Positions 21,822-33,619 of a DNA stretch of 64,000 nt are shown piece after piece; position 1 is the stretch's first letter, and the number at the start of each line of letters is the position of its first letter. The stretch lies in assembly GCA_020543525.1 (NCBI GenBank), contig JAHYIO010000023.1, forward strand, positions 1,364,001 through 1,428,000. The letters are read 5' to 3'. This DNA comes from Coriolopsis trogii (Eukaryota; Basidiomycota; Agaricomycetes; Polyporales; Polyporaceae). Position numbers and translations under genes: made by a program. Below the pieces are notes generated by a model. That model was not told the DNA's origin. It saw nothing but the letters and a program-made list of their open reading frames with translations, and made no database searches.

Positions 21822-24293
21822 CTTGACTGTGCAGAGAAGAATAGAGAGCGTTGAACTCCAAGTCACTGTGTATGACCACGCACGATGGCTCCAGAGGAGA
21901 GAGGGAGAGGAGCAGCCAAGCTCACGCGGGAAGAGGGGATCGGGGACGAAACGCGGAGCGCTGCACCCTCAGGACCTAGCCTCGTGTTTATACGCCAATC
22001 CGCCCCGTCAGTCGACACATGTATGTGTCCAGAAAGGAAGGAGTGACAAATTGACAGGCCTGAGTGCGAGCGTTGAGCGAGGGTCACGGACGAAACCAAA
22101 GTGATCACATTCTCTCTACGCAGCGGAGACACCCCCCAATCCACATCGGCGGCCTGTCATGACATGCCGTACCTGAGCGATACACCGATGCCATCGTCAT
22201 GACCGCCCACGAAGGCAACCACACGACCAGAAGAAAGGGAAAAGAGGAACAAACGGACGAGGGGAGCAAGGTACCGGACACGCACCTATACCGGATCCGT
22301 GCCATACGCCGTGACGCTCGGCCGTTTGAGCATTGTGGCGTCAAGGACCATGCCTCCGAATGACTGCTACTGGCTATTGCCCTGCGGTAGCCCGAAAACG
22401 GGAATCAATCGTCAGATACGCTCGCACAGTCCCAGGACCATCCTTTCGCCCGAGGGCGTCAGCTGGCCGGTGCTGCGACAGTATCGTTGACATATGTCTG
22501 TCAATCCCGAACGACGGCAGGCGACCTGAAAAGCTCCCGATGGGACAGTAGGTTGCGGGCGACTGTCGGAGTGCTCCCCTGTCCAATGAGACGGGTCTCA
22601 GTGATAGAGAGTATGTCGCATCCTTCGCTCCCAACAATCTAGGTGGAGAGCTCAAGACACAGAAGCATGTATGCATGACACCGTAGTATATGCTCGGCGC
22701 CCACGTCACGCTCTCCCTGGGAGAAGCGCACGAGGGATTGCAACACAGCTTCTGCTCGTTTTGCCGCCTGGCCATAAGAGTACAACTCGAGCTTGATGCA
22801 TTGATGTTTCGCTGCGATCGGGACCGTCTGCGAGCGTATGGCTTGTATGTCGCATCCGCTCGAACGCTGGAGTGTTTGCATTGCCACAGTGTAGGAGCAA
22901 AGAGTGGTGGAGGGGCTGCGTGAGCGCGATACTGTCTGATACAGGCTGCGAAAGAAGAGAAGCACTAATCAGCGCACGAACAACGTCTCGCGGGGCTTTG
23001 AATGGTCGGATCGCGCCGCATCGGGCACGACTGATGCTCTCAGAACCACACAAACCACATATAGCTCTCCTATCGTACAGAGCGCGGCATGTACTCACCG
23101 CCTCCACTTCAACTACTCACCGCCTCCACAACTCCTCCAAGGGTCTGACAGCTTGCCGTTGCTCGCTGCGCGTTGCATCATCGCCAGGAAGGAGTCACAT
23201 CGAGGGCAAATGCCGTACGAACTTGTGGAAGAAAAGCTGTCGTTTCCGATATGGTCACTGCGACTCTGCCGTTGCCCTCCCGATCCTCCCGCCAATACGT
23301 TCAAGCGAGAGGAATCGGGTGCTTGGTATAATAGCATACGCCGCAGGGGAAGTCGTGACCGGTCTACCACTCGGCGACGCAGCGGCTCCGTCAAGAGCCT
23401 ATCGGAGTGATGTTCAATACCAGACATCGGGTTTCCGTGGTCTAGAGCCGAGAGCCGACGAGATTCTGCCAGGGCACGGCACGGCCAAAAATCGAGTGTT
23501 GACAGGTCATCTGGAACCGACACGCACTTCGCAGGGGAGAACGAGGGAATCAACCGACCGTGGATTCGACATCGTCGACCAGCTGTCAAAAGGGCGGCAG
23601 CCAGCGCGACTGCAGGCTGTAATGTCAAACGCGACAGCGAGGGTAACGAGAGTACAGCTGGGTAGCCATGATGCACATCGTCACTTCTTCGCCCCAGCTG
23701 CCCCATCCCCTTGGCATCTGCTCTTCATGCAACAAAGGTGAGAGCAGCGGAACACACGTCCGTCGCCAGATTCGAACGTTCGGATGGCATAGACGTAGAC
23801 TTAGTTCCAGACCGGTGATCTAGCAAGAGAGCAACAGTCACTTGTATTAGAGACATGAATTCGTGAATTCTTGAACTATACTTGCAGAAGACACGACTGG
23901 TTGGCGTACATGGCGGCGTCCTCCTGAGGCCTGAGATCGTATGTCATGTCACTACGTGATGGTGAGAGCCTGAAGACTAACGAGCGCTCATAAAACCTCC
24001 TTCGCCAAAATCTAGCGCTGGCCTGTGCCTTAGCCCTAGGCCTAGGGTCGTCCAGTAACACTGACAGCAGCCAATCATCGAATCCTTGATCAGATATCAG
24101 GAAAGTTGTATTACAAGTCCCCTACATAGAACAGTACGCGCTACACACATTCGCCGGCATCGAGAAGTAAACAACATCATGAGCCACAAAGCTAGGTCGA
24201 AGACACCGCGTCTTCGAACAGTACACCATTACATGCGATCGTAACACTGTTGCATATCATCATTACGTTCCTCGTCACGACGAAGGGAAAGGT
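21822..24293. other. Intergenic region between the two DUF6534 genes
   Basis: About 2.5 kb. A frame of 289 codons (22872-23741, plus) and an overlapping one on the minus strand exist, but both lack recognisable domains and typical splice-linked conservation, so I do not call them. Small features are a direct repeat ACTCACCGCCTCCAC near 23,093-23,128 and a perfect 14-bp palindrome CCCTAGGCCTAGGG at 24034-24047. I saw no relic of a third DUF6534 copy. Confidence 0.4.
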
Positions 24294-25996
24294 TCATATG
24301 CGTTCGTTTGAGCGCCCACTTCCCCTACTGCTCGACTTCTCGTTGTATTCTTTGCCATGCATACTCGCCATGGCTGAGTCAGGGGGGAGACCCTTGGTAT
24401 CGATGACGTCCACCATCTCATGGGACTCGACGTCAATGTAGACCTGGTTCGGGGTCTATAGAATTGGAACATTCAGCTTCAATCAAATGCATACGGTGTG
24501 ATATGTGCAGCGTACCATTCTACTCACGCGTCGACTCGCTTCTGCACCGCGTACGTTCAAATGACGGCCGCGTTCGGTGCGGTTGAGTTCGTCAGTGGTG
24601 GTGTCACCACTGTTTCCGCTGCCATATTTCCAACCAGAGCGAGAATTGAGACTCGACATGAGAGAGTTGGTGTAGAGCTTCGAGAGAGGAAGGTTGAAAG
24701 CGAGGTGCAGACCTGCGGGCTGTAAGGAGAACATTAAGTTGCGTGTATTGTAGTGGCTGGGGAGTACGCACGGTAGCCAAGAACAATACCAGGTCCACCA
24801 GAGCGCATAAAGCCGTGATCAAACCAGTCTGCACAGTAACTATAGGGACCATGAGGGTTAGGAGACGTAGTAGGACAGATTGAGTCAAGTACTCACGTCT
24901 GATGATCCTGTTGACAATATCGTCAGTAGCAACAAAGCCTGTCTTGTGCTTGCGCTATTCAGGAATAAGTCTACATTGCGACGTGGACAGAACATTGTAT
25001 TCGCTCACCAAGTGCCACACTAGCGCAACCGTAATCGCGCAGTCCGCTACCGCCGAAAACGCCAGCCAGACGATGACGATGATCTCAAACTTCTGGAATT
25101 GGACAAATTCCGGGATCATGCCCACTGCAATCGAAGTACCAAGACCACCACCTATGAGGCGCAATTGGGTCAGTCACTTGTCGCGTGTTTAGGACAACGA
25201 CATGCGTACAGAACTGGCATAGGGCACATGTGGCAATGAACGCTACCGCAGTGACGCTGTTGGTGAGAACTTTGACTCGCCACGCGAAGAACAGTTGCAC
25301 GAGACTTCCGATAATTGCCTATCGGTGCATATATGAGCTGAGAAGTATAGATACAGTCGCGAAGAACCACTAACGGTCATGGCGGGATCTATACGATTCG
25401 CAAACAGGCACAATCAGCGAGCAGTCGTACTGGAGTTGGGCGATACGAACCTGTCGCGAACACTGAGAAGCAAATAAGCGTCAAATAAATAACTTGTCCA
25501 CAGACTGTTGCAAGCATACTCACCCCACGTTGCGTATGTGAGGGATTTTTCGTTTCCTACGCGTAGCTAGATGAGTACTGTTCGATACCGATAGGTCGTT
25601 GAATACGCACCGAAGTTGCCGACCAAAGGTATGTAGAGGAAGGTGATGTCAAAGGCGCAATTCAGGGTATCGCATAGAAAGAGAACCGCGACCTGTACAA
25701 CAACGCATATCAGTATTATGTGGAACTCGAAGAAGCGAAAGGACTCACAAACAGCTTCATCCATAGCCGGTCCCTTGTACGCGATTAGCGTGGACATGGA
25801 AAAGCTGCAATGGGACTCACTTTCGATAGACATTGAAATATAGGTATGTTTGAGTGATCATGATGCCATACAGTAGGACGTTGAAGACAACGCCCACGAA
25901 TATAGGACCATATCTGAGGATCGGTGACTAGCGTGAGCATGAGAGATGTCTAAAAGACCGAGGATGCACATACGTCAGAACGGCCGGAGAGGGCAT
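24294..25996 (-). CDS. DUF6534 seven-helix membrane protein, copy B
   Basis: Same build as copy A. The first exon from 25996 gives MPSPAVLT and splices to YGPIFVGVVFNVLLYGIMIT. Next come DRLWMKLF-VAVLFLCDTLNCAFDITFLYIPLVGNFG, QLFFAWRVKVLTNSVTAVAF, GLGTSIAVGMIPEFVQFQKF, VIVWLAFSAVADCAITVALV and TVQTGLITALCALVDLVLFL, then LHLAFNLPLSKLYTNSLMSS. The tail reads QVYIDVESHEMVDVIDTKG...GRSNERI with TGA at 24294. The shared tail motif (Y-I-D-V-E-S-H-E-M-V-D-V) shows that A and B arose by tandem duplication. No ligand or partner is known for the family. Confidence 0.88.
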
Positions 25997-27822
25997 GGCA
26001 GGTAGACGCAGGGATATAAGCTCTCTAGGGTATCGCGGGATGCTGGTGGGTGGGTGGAGGGAGAGAGGATGGGAGGAGGAATGGCATAAGCTCGGGGTAC
26101 GAAGCTAATGAGGACGATCGAGAAGAGCTGTTGTAGTCGATGCAATAAAGAAGAACGGTGGTCAAGGTCACCTCTGGACTTTTCTACGCACCCGTATTCG
26201 GGAGCATGTGCGCTGGAGGCGGGATCGAGATATGCCTTTCACAAGTAGCTCGCATGCCGGCGACGGAAGAACGCCTGCCTCGGAGACGATCTATGCAGAC
26301 GCTTAACAGTCGGCCACAGTGCTCTTGCGAGGCGAAACTCCCCCGCGTACGATCATCCACGCAGTATCGCCGATAGCACCACCAGCTAGCCTTTACGCTG
26401 ATCGATAGGTGACGTTGCGTCTTCTCGAAGGAAGTGACGGGGAGCAGGATGTCTGCATCTAGTTCTACACTGGGCCGGCAGACGCTCCCTGTCATGTAGC
26501 ACATTGTCTGAGACCGTGCTTCTCAGGAAGCGCAAGTTGTGCTCACCAGCTCAGCCGTACGCATGCTTGCAACGCCCGGGGTGGTGCTATCGCACATTGC
26601 TGACGTCCTCCAGCTCGACCCATCGCAAAAGGTGGGTAGTGAGTACCATCGGACGCGCCACCTCGCACCCGCATCAACAATCTTCGGGATAGCAGCAACT
26701 TGCAAGCGAATAACGACCATGATAAGCTGCCCGGACGGGAGCGAGCATCCTCGGTGGCGTGAAGGAAAGAGAGGAAGCGCTCTTTTCGTGCCTCTTTGAC
26801 GCGTGATGCGCCATCGGAGACGCGTCCCGTCACAGTCATTTGTCACGTCGTCGCGTCGGCAGCATCGGGAGTGTTCGGGGCCGGCAGGGCTCCGCGGCTG
26901 GGGCCGGTCCGGGCCATGGGCGTAGCTTCAGTACATGTAACCTCGAGCGTGTTTGATCACTCGTCGCTTGGGCCTGACTAGTGACTGCTGTACCGTTGCG
27001 TTGAGCAGCGCGGACGTATGTCCGTCTCACCATGATGGCAGTCAATCATCTTGCGCACATTCATACGTTCATCGTGGGTTCGGCCGGCCCCAGAACATAG
27101 CACTCGACAAGCTTGACGACGGTCTCGAGTGATGCTGCATGCGAAGCAAATTGTTCTCGTTGTGAGTATCGATTCGATTGTAAGAGTGCTCGTTGTTATT
27201 GACGTGATGATACTCGCTTCAGTCAGTGAGGCTAACCGTGGAGGCTGCGCGTTCCTGCTATGTATACGTAGTTCAGTAAGTCTCCGAGAGCAGCTATGGA
27301 AGCCCAATTGCGTACCGATTTGTCTTCCGCCACAATCTTGATATTGTGCATGGTTCATTCCGTTGTACACAATGTGAACTGCCGCTTCATACTGGTGCAG
27401 TCGAGCTTGAAATGCATCAAATACAATCAAATTTGCAATGCGCAAGGTTGCGGTCGTCCCCCTTCGCCTGCAAGCGTCTCCGATAATATTGATTGAACGT
27501 AGTGTTATCACTGAGCTTTCCATGTGACCACGTCATATCTGTGAGGACTTCCAAGAATGAGCAATGTGAGAAATTGCGCGAAGTTATGTATGGATGGCGA
27601 ACCTGACACGGGGACATCTTCGTGCGAGCTTCGCAAGTTCGTCATGTTCTCAAGGTTGCCCCTCAAAGACCTTCATCCGTTCCGTATCCCAGAATACCTC
27701 CTTGCTGACTGACCACAATTCTCTCCTGCAATATAACTCACTCCCTCTCACGCGCTGACACCTCTGTGACCGCAGTCAAGAGTCAAAGCCACTGAAGCTA
27801 GCTCTCTCAGCTCACAGACACA
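25997..27822. other. Intergenic region upstream of AsaB-like copy 1
   Basis: Holds the promoters of DUF6534 copy B (minus) and AsaB-like copy 1 (plus). Open frames on both strands are short of any domain. A TATA-like sequence (aatataactc) lies near 27,730, about 95 bases before the start codon at 27,823. Confidence 0.4.
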
Positions 27823-28795
27823 ATGACCGTAACACTAAACCCAACGCCGCACGACGTCTCCACGACGCTGAACTACCACAAGCCCCTCGGGGACCCATCC
27901 GAAGAGGCGTATCGATACATCTACCTCGCCCCGCCCCCAGGCAAGCCGGAGCACAACCTGGGCGACGATCCACGCCAGGTCGTCGTGCACGACGCGCGCG
28001 GCCGCGAGCACGAGTTCTCGCTCGACACCACTGGTTTCCAGTTCGTGCGCCATGTGAGCGCAGAGACTGAATTCGTGGACGAGGAGCGCATCAAGAACGT
28101 CTACTACAAGGAGGCCGAGGAACTGCTCAAGAACGTAACGGGTGCAAAGAGGGTCGTCATCTTTGACAACACCATCCGGTACGCTCGATCCTCAGCGGAG
28201 GCATATGGAAGACGGCTAAGGCTGATGCGCGCTCAAACCTGTTAGACGTCATGCTCAGAAGGACGGGAGCGTTCCTAGGACTCAAGCACGCGGGCCTGTG
28301 GTAAGTCGCCCCTTTCCATCTCACACCGCTCGATATGCACTCATCCCTTTTCAGGAACGGGTGCACATCGACCAGACGTACGAGGCGACCATCAAGCGCG
28401 TCCACCAGATCCTTGGCGATGAGGCAGACCGCCTCCTCCAGGGACGCGTGCGCCTTGTCAACGTCTGGCGGCCGATAGCCAACCCGGTCTATCACCGCCC
28501 CCTCGCTCTCGGGGACTGGCGGTCCCTCAACGAGCATACAGACCTCGTGCCAGTGAAGTACCTGTACCCGGACCGTACAGGGGCGACGTTCAGCGTGCGG
28601 TACAACCCCAACCACAAATGGTGGTATCTATCGGAGCAGACCCCGGAGGAGGTGACGCTCATCAAGTGCTATGATAGCGAGACAGACAGGGCGCGGTTGA
28701 CGCCGCATACTGCATTCTGGGATCAGACGACCCCGGAGGATAAGCCCCACAGGCAGTCGATCGAGTTGAGAGCGTTGTTGTTTGATGAAGAGTGA
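27823..28795 (+). CDS. AsaB/CmcJ-like putative Fe/2-oxoglutarate hydroxylase-desaturase, copy 1
   Basis: Three exons. The first gives MTVTLNPTPHDVSTTLNYHK, QVVVHDARGREHEFSLDTTG and TGAKRVVIFDNTIR. A short middle exon, entered at ACGTCATGC near 28,248, gives RHAQKDGSVPRTQARGPV. The last exon starts ERVHIDQTYEATIKRV. Conserved blocks are VHIDQTY (candidate HxD iron ligands), INVWRP-type (VNVWRPIANPVYHRPLAL), KYLYPDRTGATFSVRYNPNHKW, EEVTLIKCYDS, LTPHTAF and PHRQSIELRALLFDEE. This is the family of AsaB (aspergillus hydroxylase/desaturase), GA4-desaturase-like and CmcJ-like enzymes, which act on secondary metabolites. The substrate is unknown. Two further paralogs lie 4-7 kb downstream. Confidence 0.88.
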
Positions 28796-28936
28796 AGGGA
28801 TGGAAGAGCAGCGCGACGCACCTGTGTAGGATGAGATCTTGTCGTACCATATGCTGAAGACCCTGCATAGTATGCCAATGAAATGAAGACGGAAAGACGG
28901 GGAAGCAGGAAGTGGAAAGATGATAGAATCGTACAA

Positions 28937-29876
28937 TCACTCGCTCATATGCTCGTCGGCCTCCCCACCACCATCCTCGTCCTCTCCAGGAATCTCGTCC
29001 TCCGGGATCTCCTCGCCTTGTATCTGTTCAACCTCGCCTGTCACCGCATCCCATCGCGCTCTCAGCCCTACCTTGAACGTGACCATCTTGATCCCAATCA
29101 GCTTCAAGAGCTGCGTCTGCTCTGGGGTAAGCGTCTTGCCCTTCTCGCACACCGTGTGAGGCACATCGAGCGTCGGCACACCCCGTTCCATGCGTGTACG
29201 CAAGCCAAGTCTCCGCAACTGCGGTTCCTCGTTATGCGGGAACGGCTCTGGAGGCTGCGAGTGCTGTTGGAGGACAGGCCCGGCGGGGAGGACGACCGTA
29301 CGTGTTGCGCGATTGCCTGTGCGAGCAAAGTCGGGTTGTTGGAAGTCTGCGAACCAGTCGATCACTTCCGCAGGTGGCGAGTCCGTGAAGAAGAGCCCGA
29401 CTTGGCCTTTGATTTGTTTTGCGAGCTTGTGAAGGCCTGGGCGGTGCTCTTCTTCGGGGGTGGTACCGAGAGCTTTTGCCATAACGGCTCCGCGGCCGAA
29501 GAATATACGCGCGGTGCTGAGGTGAAGGCACCGGACATAAGAAACAGGAAAGGTGAAAGGTAGGGATAGAAAGGGGCGACGCACTCTTTCCACAATTTGC
29601 GTACGATTTTCAGGTGCGCGTTGCGCATGTTGCCCACCTCAAACAACCAGCAGTATTGCCATTTGTCGGCATTTTCTTGCACCTAACACTGTAAGCAGGG
29701 TATAGGTGAAGGATAAGTCCATGACATACCTCCTGTATGAGGGCTGTTTTCTGCTCCTTGGTCTTCTTCGCGACCTTGGTCAGCGAGACTGGTAGGGCAT
29801 TCGAGATCAATTCCTTGAACCCAGTCTATCCCAGACAGACTTCCTCACCAACTTTGGCGCGTTTTGACTTCGGCAT
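28937..29876 (-). CDS. MRT4: Ribosome assembly factor MRT4 (P0-like)
   Basis: A nucleolar paralog of ribosomal stalk protein P0 that occupies its site on pre-60S particles until exchanged. Start at 29876: MPKSKRAKV, then SLTKVAKKTKEQKTALIQEV, ENADKWQYCWLFEVGNMRNA, and LKIVRKLWKE. After further introns come ARIFFGRGAVMAKALG, LAKQIKGQVGLFFTDSPP, LGLRTRMERGVPTLDVPHTV and LTPEQTQLLKLIGIKMVTFK, all typical of Mrt4. The C-terminus is acidic (GEDEDGGGEADEHMSE) but lacks the P0/P1/P2 stalk terminus, as expected. Four exons. The start fits the conserved MPKSKR beginning. It is head-to-head with deoxyhypusine hydroxylase. Confidence 0.94.
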
Positions 29877-30091
29877 TTGGGCGGTGCGTAAGTTCGTAGA
29901 CCTGTGTCACGGGCGTAAAGTGTACAACAAGATACGGTGAAGCCCGGAGTGTGAGACGGTCAATAGTGCAGAGGAGGAGGAATGTCCGAAGCGCTCACGA
30001 TCGAGAAGCAGCGATCTAATCTCAAAATTTGTTGAGTTCGTCTAGATTAAAACATTGCTTAATCTAATCTCTAATCTTTGCTCTTTCCCCC
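29877..30091. promoter_or_regulatory. Bidirectional promoter between MRT4 and deoxyhypusine hydroxylase genes
   Basis: Only 215 bases separate the two start codons. An AT-rich stretch with repeated AATCTAATCT / TTAATCTAATC words lies at about 30,012-30,078 on the hydroxylase side. Both products serve translation, so shared control is plausible but not shown. Confidence 0.5.
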
Positions 30092-31377
30092 ATGGTGGCT
30101 CCAGTCGACTCCTCTGCCCTTGCCGCCCTCGAGGCCTCCCTCCTCAATACCTCAGGAAATGTTCCGCTGCACAACAGGTTCAGGGCTCTATTTACGCTGA
30201 AGTCGCTCAAGAATGACGATGCCGTGAACATCATCTCGAAGGGTGAGCGTGGATCACGTTCCGGTCCGTATATATATGCAACGCTTATAAGTGCCTTCCA
30301 TCGCCAGGCTTCGCGGACGAGAGTGCACTGCTGAAGCACGAGCTTGCGTATTGCTTGGGTCAAATGAAGAACACGAACGCGCTTCCTGTGTTGGAGTCAG
30401 TGCTTGCAAACGAGAAGGAGGATCCGATGGTCCGCCATGAGGTTCGTAAGTCATCCCTCCCTTCGCGTGTATGTGCATGAAACCCATCTACCATAGGCTG
30501 CTGAGGCTCTCGGCGCTATCTCCGCCACATCATCAAAAGACGTTCTGAAGCGCTACTTGAACGATCCTGAACGCTGTGTGCGTGAAACGTGCGAGATCGC
30601 TCTTGCAAAGATTGAATGGGACCACTCGGAAGAGGGTCAGAAACACTGGTCGAGCACCGCGAAGGTGGCTGAGCAGTATGTTCATAAGGTGTTCGGCTTC
30701 AAAAATGATATGCTCACCCCTCAGTCCAGATCTTACACTTCGATTGACCCTGCTCCTCCTACCTCCGGCCTACTCGCCGGAAGGGCTGCGCCCGAAGACG
30801 CGTCAGAAGAGAACATCGCAAAGCTACGGGATACGTTAAACGACACCTCCCTACCCTTGTTCGAACGATATCGGGCTATGTTCGCTCTTCGCAATATCGG
30901 CACTCCAGCGGCAGTCGATGCGCTCGCGTCCGGGTTCAACGATGACAGTGCACTCTTCAAGTGTGTGACTTCATAAGCTAGACGTTCGCATCTTCTGATG
31001 CTCTGATCTCGTAGGCATGAGATTGCGTTTGTGTTCGGCCAGCTACTTTCCACACATTCCGTCCCCGCCCTCCTTCAAGTCCTCCAAAACGCGCACGAGT
31101 CCGACATGGTCCGACACGAAGCTGCGGAAGCTCTAGGCGGGATCGCTACACCCGAGGTTCTCCCTTACTTGAAGGAGTGGATGAAGCGGCCAGACGCTCC
31201 CCGTGTAGTGCGGGAGAGCTGTCAGGTAGCTATCGATATGTGGGAGGTCTGTCGCATTTATCATGTCCTCCGCAAAATCCGCGTTAACGGCCTTCATTCT
31301 AGTACGAGAATTCGAACGAGTTCCAGTACGCTAACGGCCTGAATGGTGCCGGCACCGAGCAAGCTGTTGGCGCGTGA
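30092..31377 (+). CDS. LIA1: Deoxyhypusine hydroxylase
   Basis: A HEAT-repeat di-iron enzyme that hydroxylates deoxyhypusine in eIF5A, the last step in making hypusine. Four His-Glu pairs, the metal ligands, are all present: [38 protein letters not shown] (the first His codon is completed across an intron) and [13 protein letters not shown]. They form two symmetrical halves joined by a linker rich in Pro/Ser. Exons: 30092 to about 30241, then from [37 protein letters not shown], and a last short exon [13 protein letters not shown] ending at 31377. The start [18 protein letters not shown] is typical. Confidence 0.95.
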
Positions 31378-32004
31378 TGCTCTTCGAGGATGACGGATGT
31401 ATTTCTCTACTTTATTTGACTTGCTGTATTGATTAGATGTAGGCTGGAAACAGTAACAAAAGACTCATGTAGCATCCTTGACTCCATGATTGAGCGCTAC
31501 TCGGATGGTGTACCATCTCATCATGTATGATAGGTTTTGTGAGGCTGTAGTAAGTTCTTGTTTTTCCCTCGCACTATTACCTCTGCTAAGCGACGTTTGT
31601 AACTTCCTAGACGGACGCAGATACCAATGTATCGCCTCGAACCTGCTTACGCCTTCGCCGGACTTGTCATGACTCAGGCTCCCGTCGCGAGGAATAGAAG
31701 TTTGTTGTCTGGGTCCACTGTGTGCGCGACCCTGACGTTAGCATACCGTATATTTGACTTGAAGCAGGAAACAGATGACGGCTTATCCGACGTGACAGGA
31801 GTGGTACACAGCTGTAAGTATAGACAGAACTACCGAGAACGACCAGAGCTTACCTGACATGTAAGTCATCCTATCCGACACCATTTCTACCTTCTTTTCT
31901 GGCAGTGTACGCTGCTTCTAAGCCGCAGGTGGGTAGTAGCGCGTGTCATCCACCAATATGTGCTCACTTACGTTGGCCCCAACCCAGCGCGGCTGTCTAG
32001 ATCT
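31378..32004. other. 3' flank of the hydroxylase gene and possible 5' part of a broken gene
   Basis: No clear coding region. A frame at 31627 (MYRLEPAYAF...) has a faint likeness to the repeat unit of the DUF5648-like gene that follows. A short exon-like piece lies at about 31,906-31,929 between AG and GT. Neither is firm enough to call. Confidence 0.3.
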
Positions 32005-32430
32005 GCAGTTTCAACTCCACGGTGCCGCTCCTGGATGTCATCAGGGACTCCAAGACCGACCGTGTTTTCACCCCCAAACCCGCGGAGGTCAAGCACGCGC
32101 TGATCGATGGATATGTTCGTAACCGCGTCCTCGGTTCCACAGGAACCTTGGTCGTTGGTGCGGTCCCGCTCTATGAGCTCTACAGCGCGAGTGCGACAGA
32201 GCACTCACTACCTTACAACTTCGGACGACGAGGTTGCGGAGGCAAGCGAGAATGGCTACGTCCTGGAGAAAATTGTGGGATATGTATGCAACCAGGCGAC
32301 GTGCGGGACGGTTCCACTCTTCAAGGTGTTCCAGCCGAGAGCGCCGTGGCATAACTATACGGCCGTGAGGGACGGTGCGGTCCAAAATGACGGGTATGTG
32401 TACGTGGTCGTTACCAGGTGTACATATTAA
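32005..32430 (+). pseudogene. DUF5648-like repeat protein fragment with a frameshift
   Basis: Two repeat units of the PLYRLYN...TDHFYTTS type are visible. The first runs FNSTVPLLDVIRDSKTDRVF, ALIDGYVRNRVLG. The second starts AVPLYELYSASATEH in the same frame, and its continuation LTTSDDEVAEASENGYVLEKIVGYVC lies in another frame, followed by GTVPLFKVFQPRAPWHNY. The shift occurs at about 32,203-32,208 with no GT/AG pair to explain it. No start codon or signal peptide could be placed upstream. In fungi, proteins of this type are usually secreted and often fused to enzymes. The frame break and missing 5' end suggest decay. A sequencing error is the other possibility. Confidence 0.55.
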
Positions 32431-32649
32431 AACGTGATCAAGCAGGCAAAAACCGGTGCGTTCCAGTCTTGGTGCTGATGTCTGAGACTTTACTCGCAAA
32501 TCCGTCCTATAGTCCAAAGTCACAAAGCGCATCTGATTCCCCTGACCCTGATAACCGTCGCTCCTTTCAGTCCCGGGACTTGTTGCTCCTTCGATACATT
32601 ACAGTCAAGCGTATACTCTCGTTCCTTCCACGCTCAGAGTGTCATGCAT

Positions 32650-33619
32650 TCACTCTGTGTCGAACACCAACGCGCGTACCTCAATCGACTCCCTATGCGG
32701 TGCGTCCTCCGGGCTAGTGGTGTCCGCAAAGGCCGAGTGGGGGGTCAGCCGCGCCTTATCCTCCTCGGAGTCATAGCACTTGATGAGCGTGACCTCTTCC
32801 GGGGTCTGCCCGGACAGGTAGTACCACTTGTGGTTCGGGTTATAGCGCACGCTGAACGAACTGCCCGTCCGGTCGGGGTAAATATAGCGCACGGACACAA
32901 GGTCCTGGGGGTGCAGATGACGCCAATCGGAGACTCCGAGCGGTTTGTGGGCGACAGGGTGGTGAATCGGTCGCCAAACGTTGATGATGCGTACGCGCGA
33001 CTTGAGGAGGCGGTCGGCCTCCTCGGGGAAATGACGCCTCACACGCTCGACGCTGGCCTCGTATGTCTGGTCGATATGGACGCGTTCCTGAGCGAGTGCA
33101 AGTCGCGATTGGCGAAGGAGACGGCGCCACGAAGTGTGGCTCGACTTACGACGGGGCCGCGGTTCCCAGGAACATCTTGTGAAGGATCATCTAGCTTGCG
33201 CCTGTGGGTCAATTTGGTATTGACGAGAATGATGGTGAACCAGTGAATGCGCAGGGAGACTGGCGTGCGAACCTGATGGTGTGGTCGAAGATGAATACTT
33301 TCCTAGCCCCCGCAACCTCCTTCAGCAACTCCACTACCTCCGGAAAATACTCTGCCTTGATCGTCTCCGGGTCATCAAATTCCCTCTGCGCACTGGGCCA
33401 TCTCACGAATTGAAACCCGCTTTTGTCAAGCGAGAACTCATCCTCACGACCCCGGGCGTCCTGGACAACGACTGATTGCACGTCTACCCCTAGGTTGTGC
33501 TCCGCCTTGCCATCAGGGGGGCCGAGGGCGTAGTGGTAGGGTTCCTCATCTCCGATAGGGATGTAGTAGTTGAGCGTGGTGATGACGTCGCGCGGGGCAA
33601 GTACACCTGCGGTAGCCAT
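32650..33619 (-). CDS. AsaB/CmcJ-like putative hydroxylase-desaturase, copy 2
   Basis: Three exons. From 33619: MATAGVLAPRDVITTLNYYI, VVVQDARGREDEFSLDKSGF, AGARKVFIFDHTIR. The short middle exon gives RKLDDPSQDVPGNRGPV. The last gives ERVHIDQTYEASVERV, then RIINVWRPIHHPVAHKPLGV, RYIYPDRTGSSFSVRYNPNH and ESIEVRALVFDTE with TGA at 32650. Candidate iron ligands HxD are intact. It is closer to copy 3 than to copy 1 (for example the MATA.VLAP start and the VFIFDHTIR block). A likely TATA element is at about 33,713-33,718, about 95 bases before the start. A small hairpin (CAGAGTG/CACTCTG) overlaps the stop. Confidence 0.88.

Noticed and set aside
22872..23741. A 289-codon open frame on the plus strand between the DUF6534 genes
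   Set aside because: No domain, no signal peptide, unusual composition, and an overlapping frame on the other strand of similar length. GC-rich intergenic DNA yields such frames by chance.
28883..29563. A 226-codon plus-strand frame at the MRT4 locus
   Set aside because: It is the antisense of the MRT4 last exon, whose protein blocks are clear on the minus strand.
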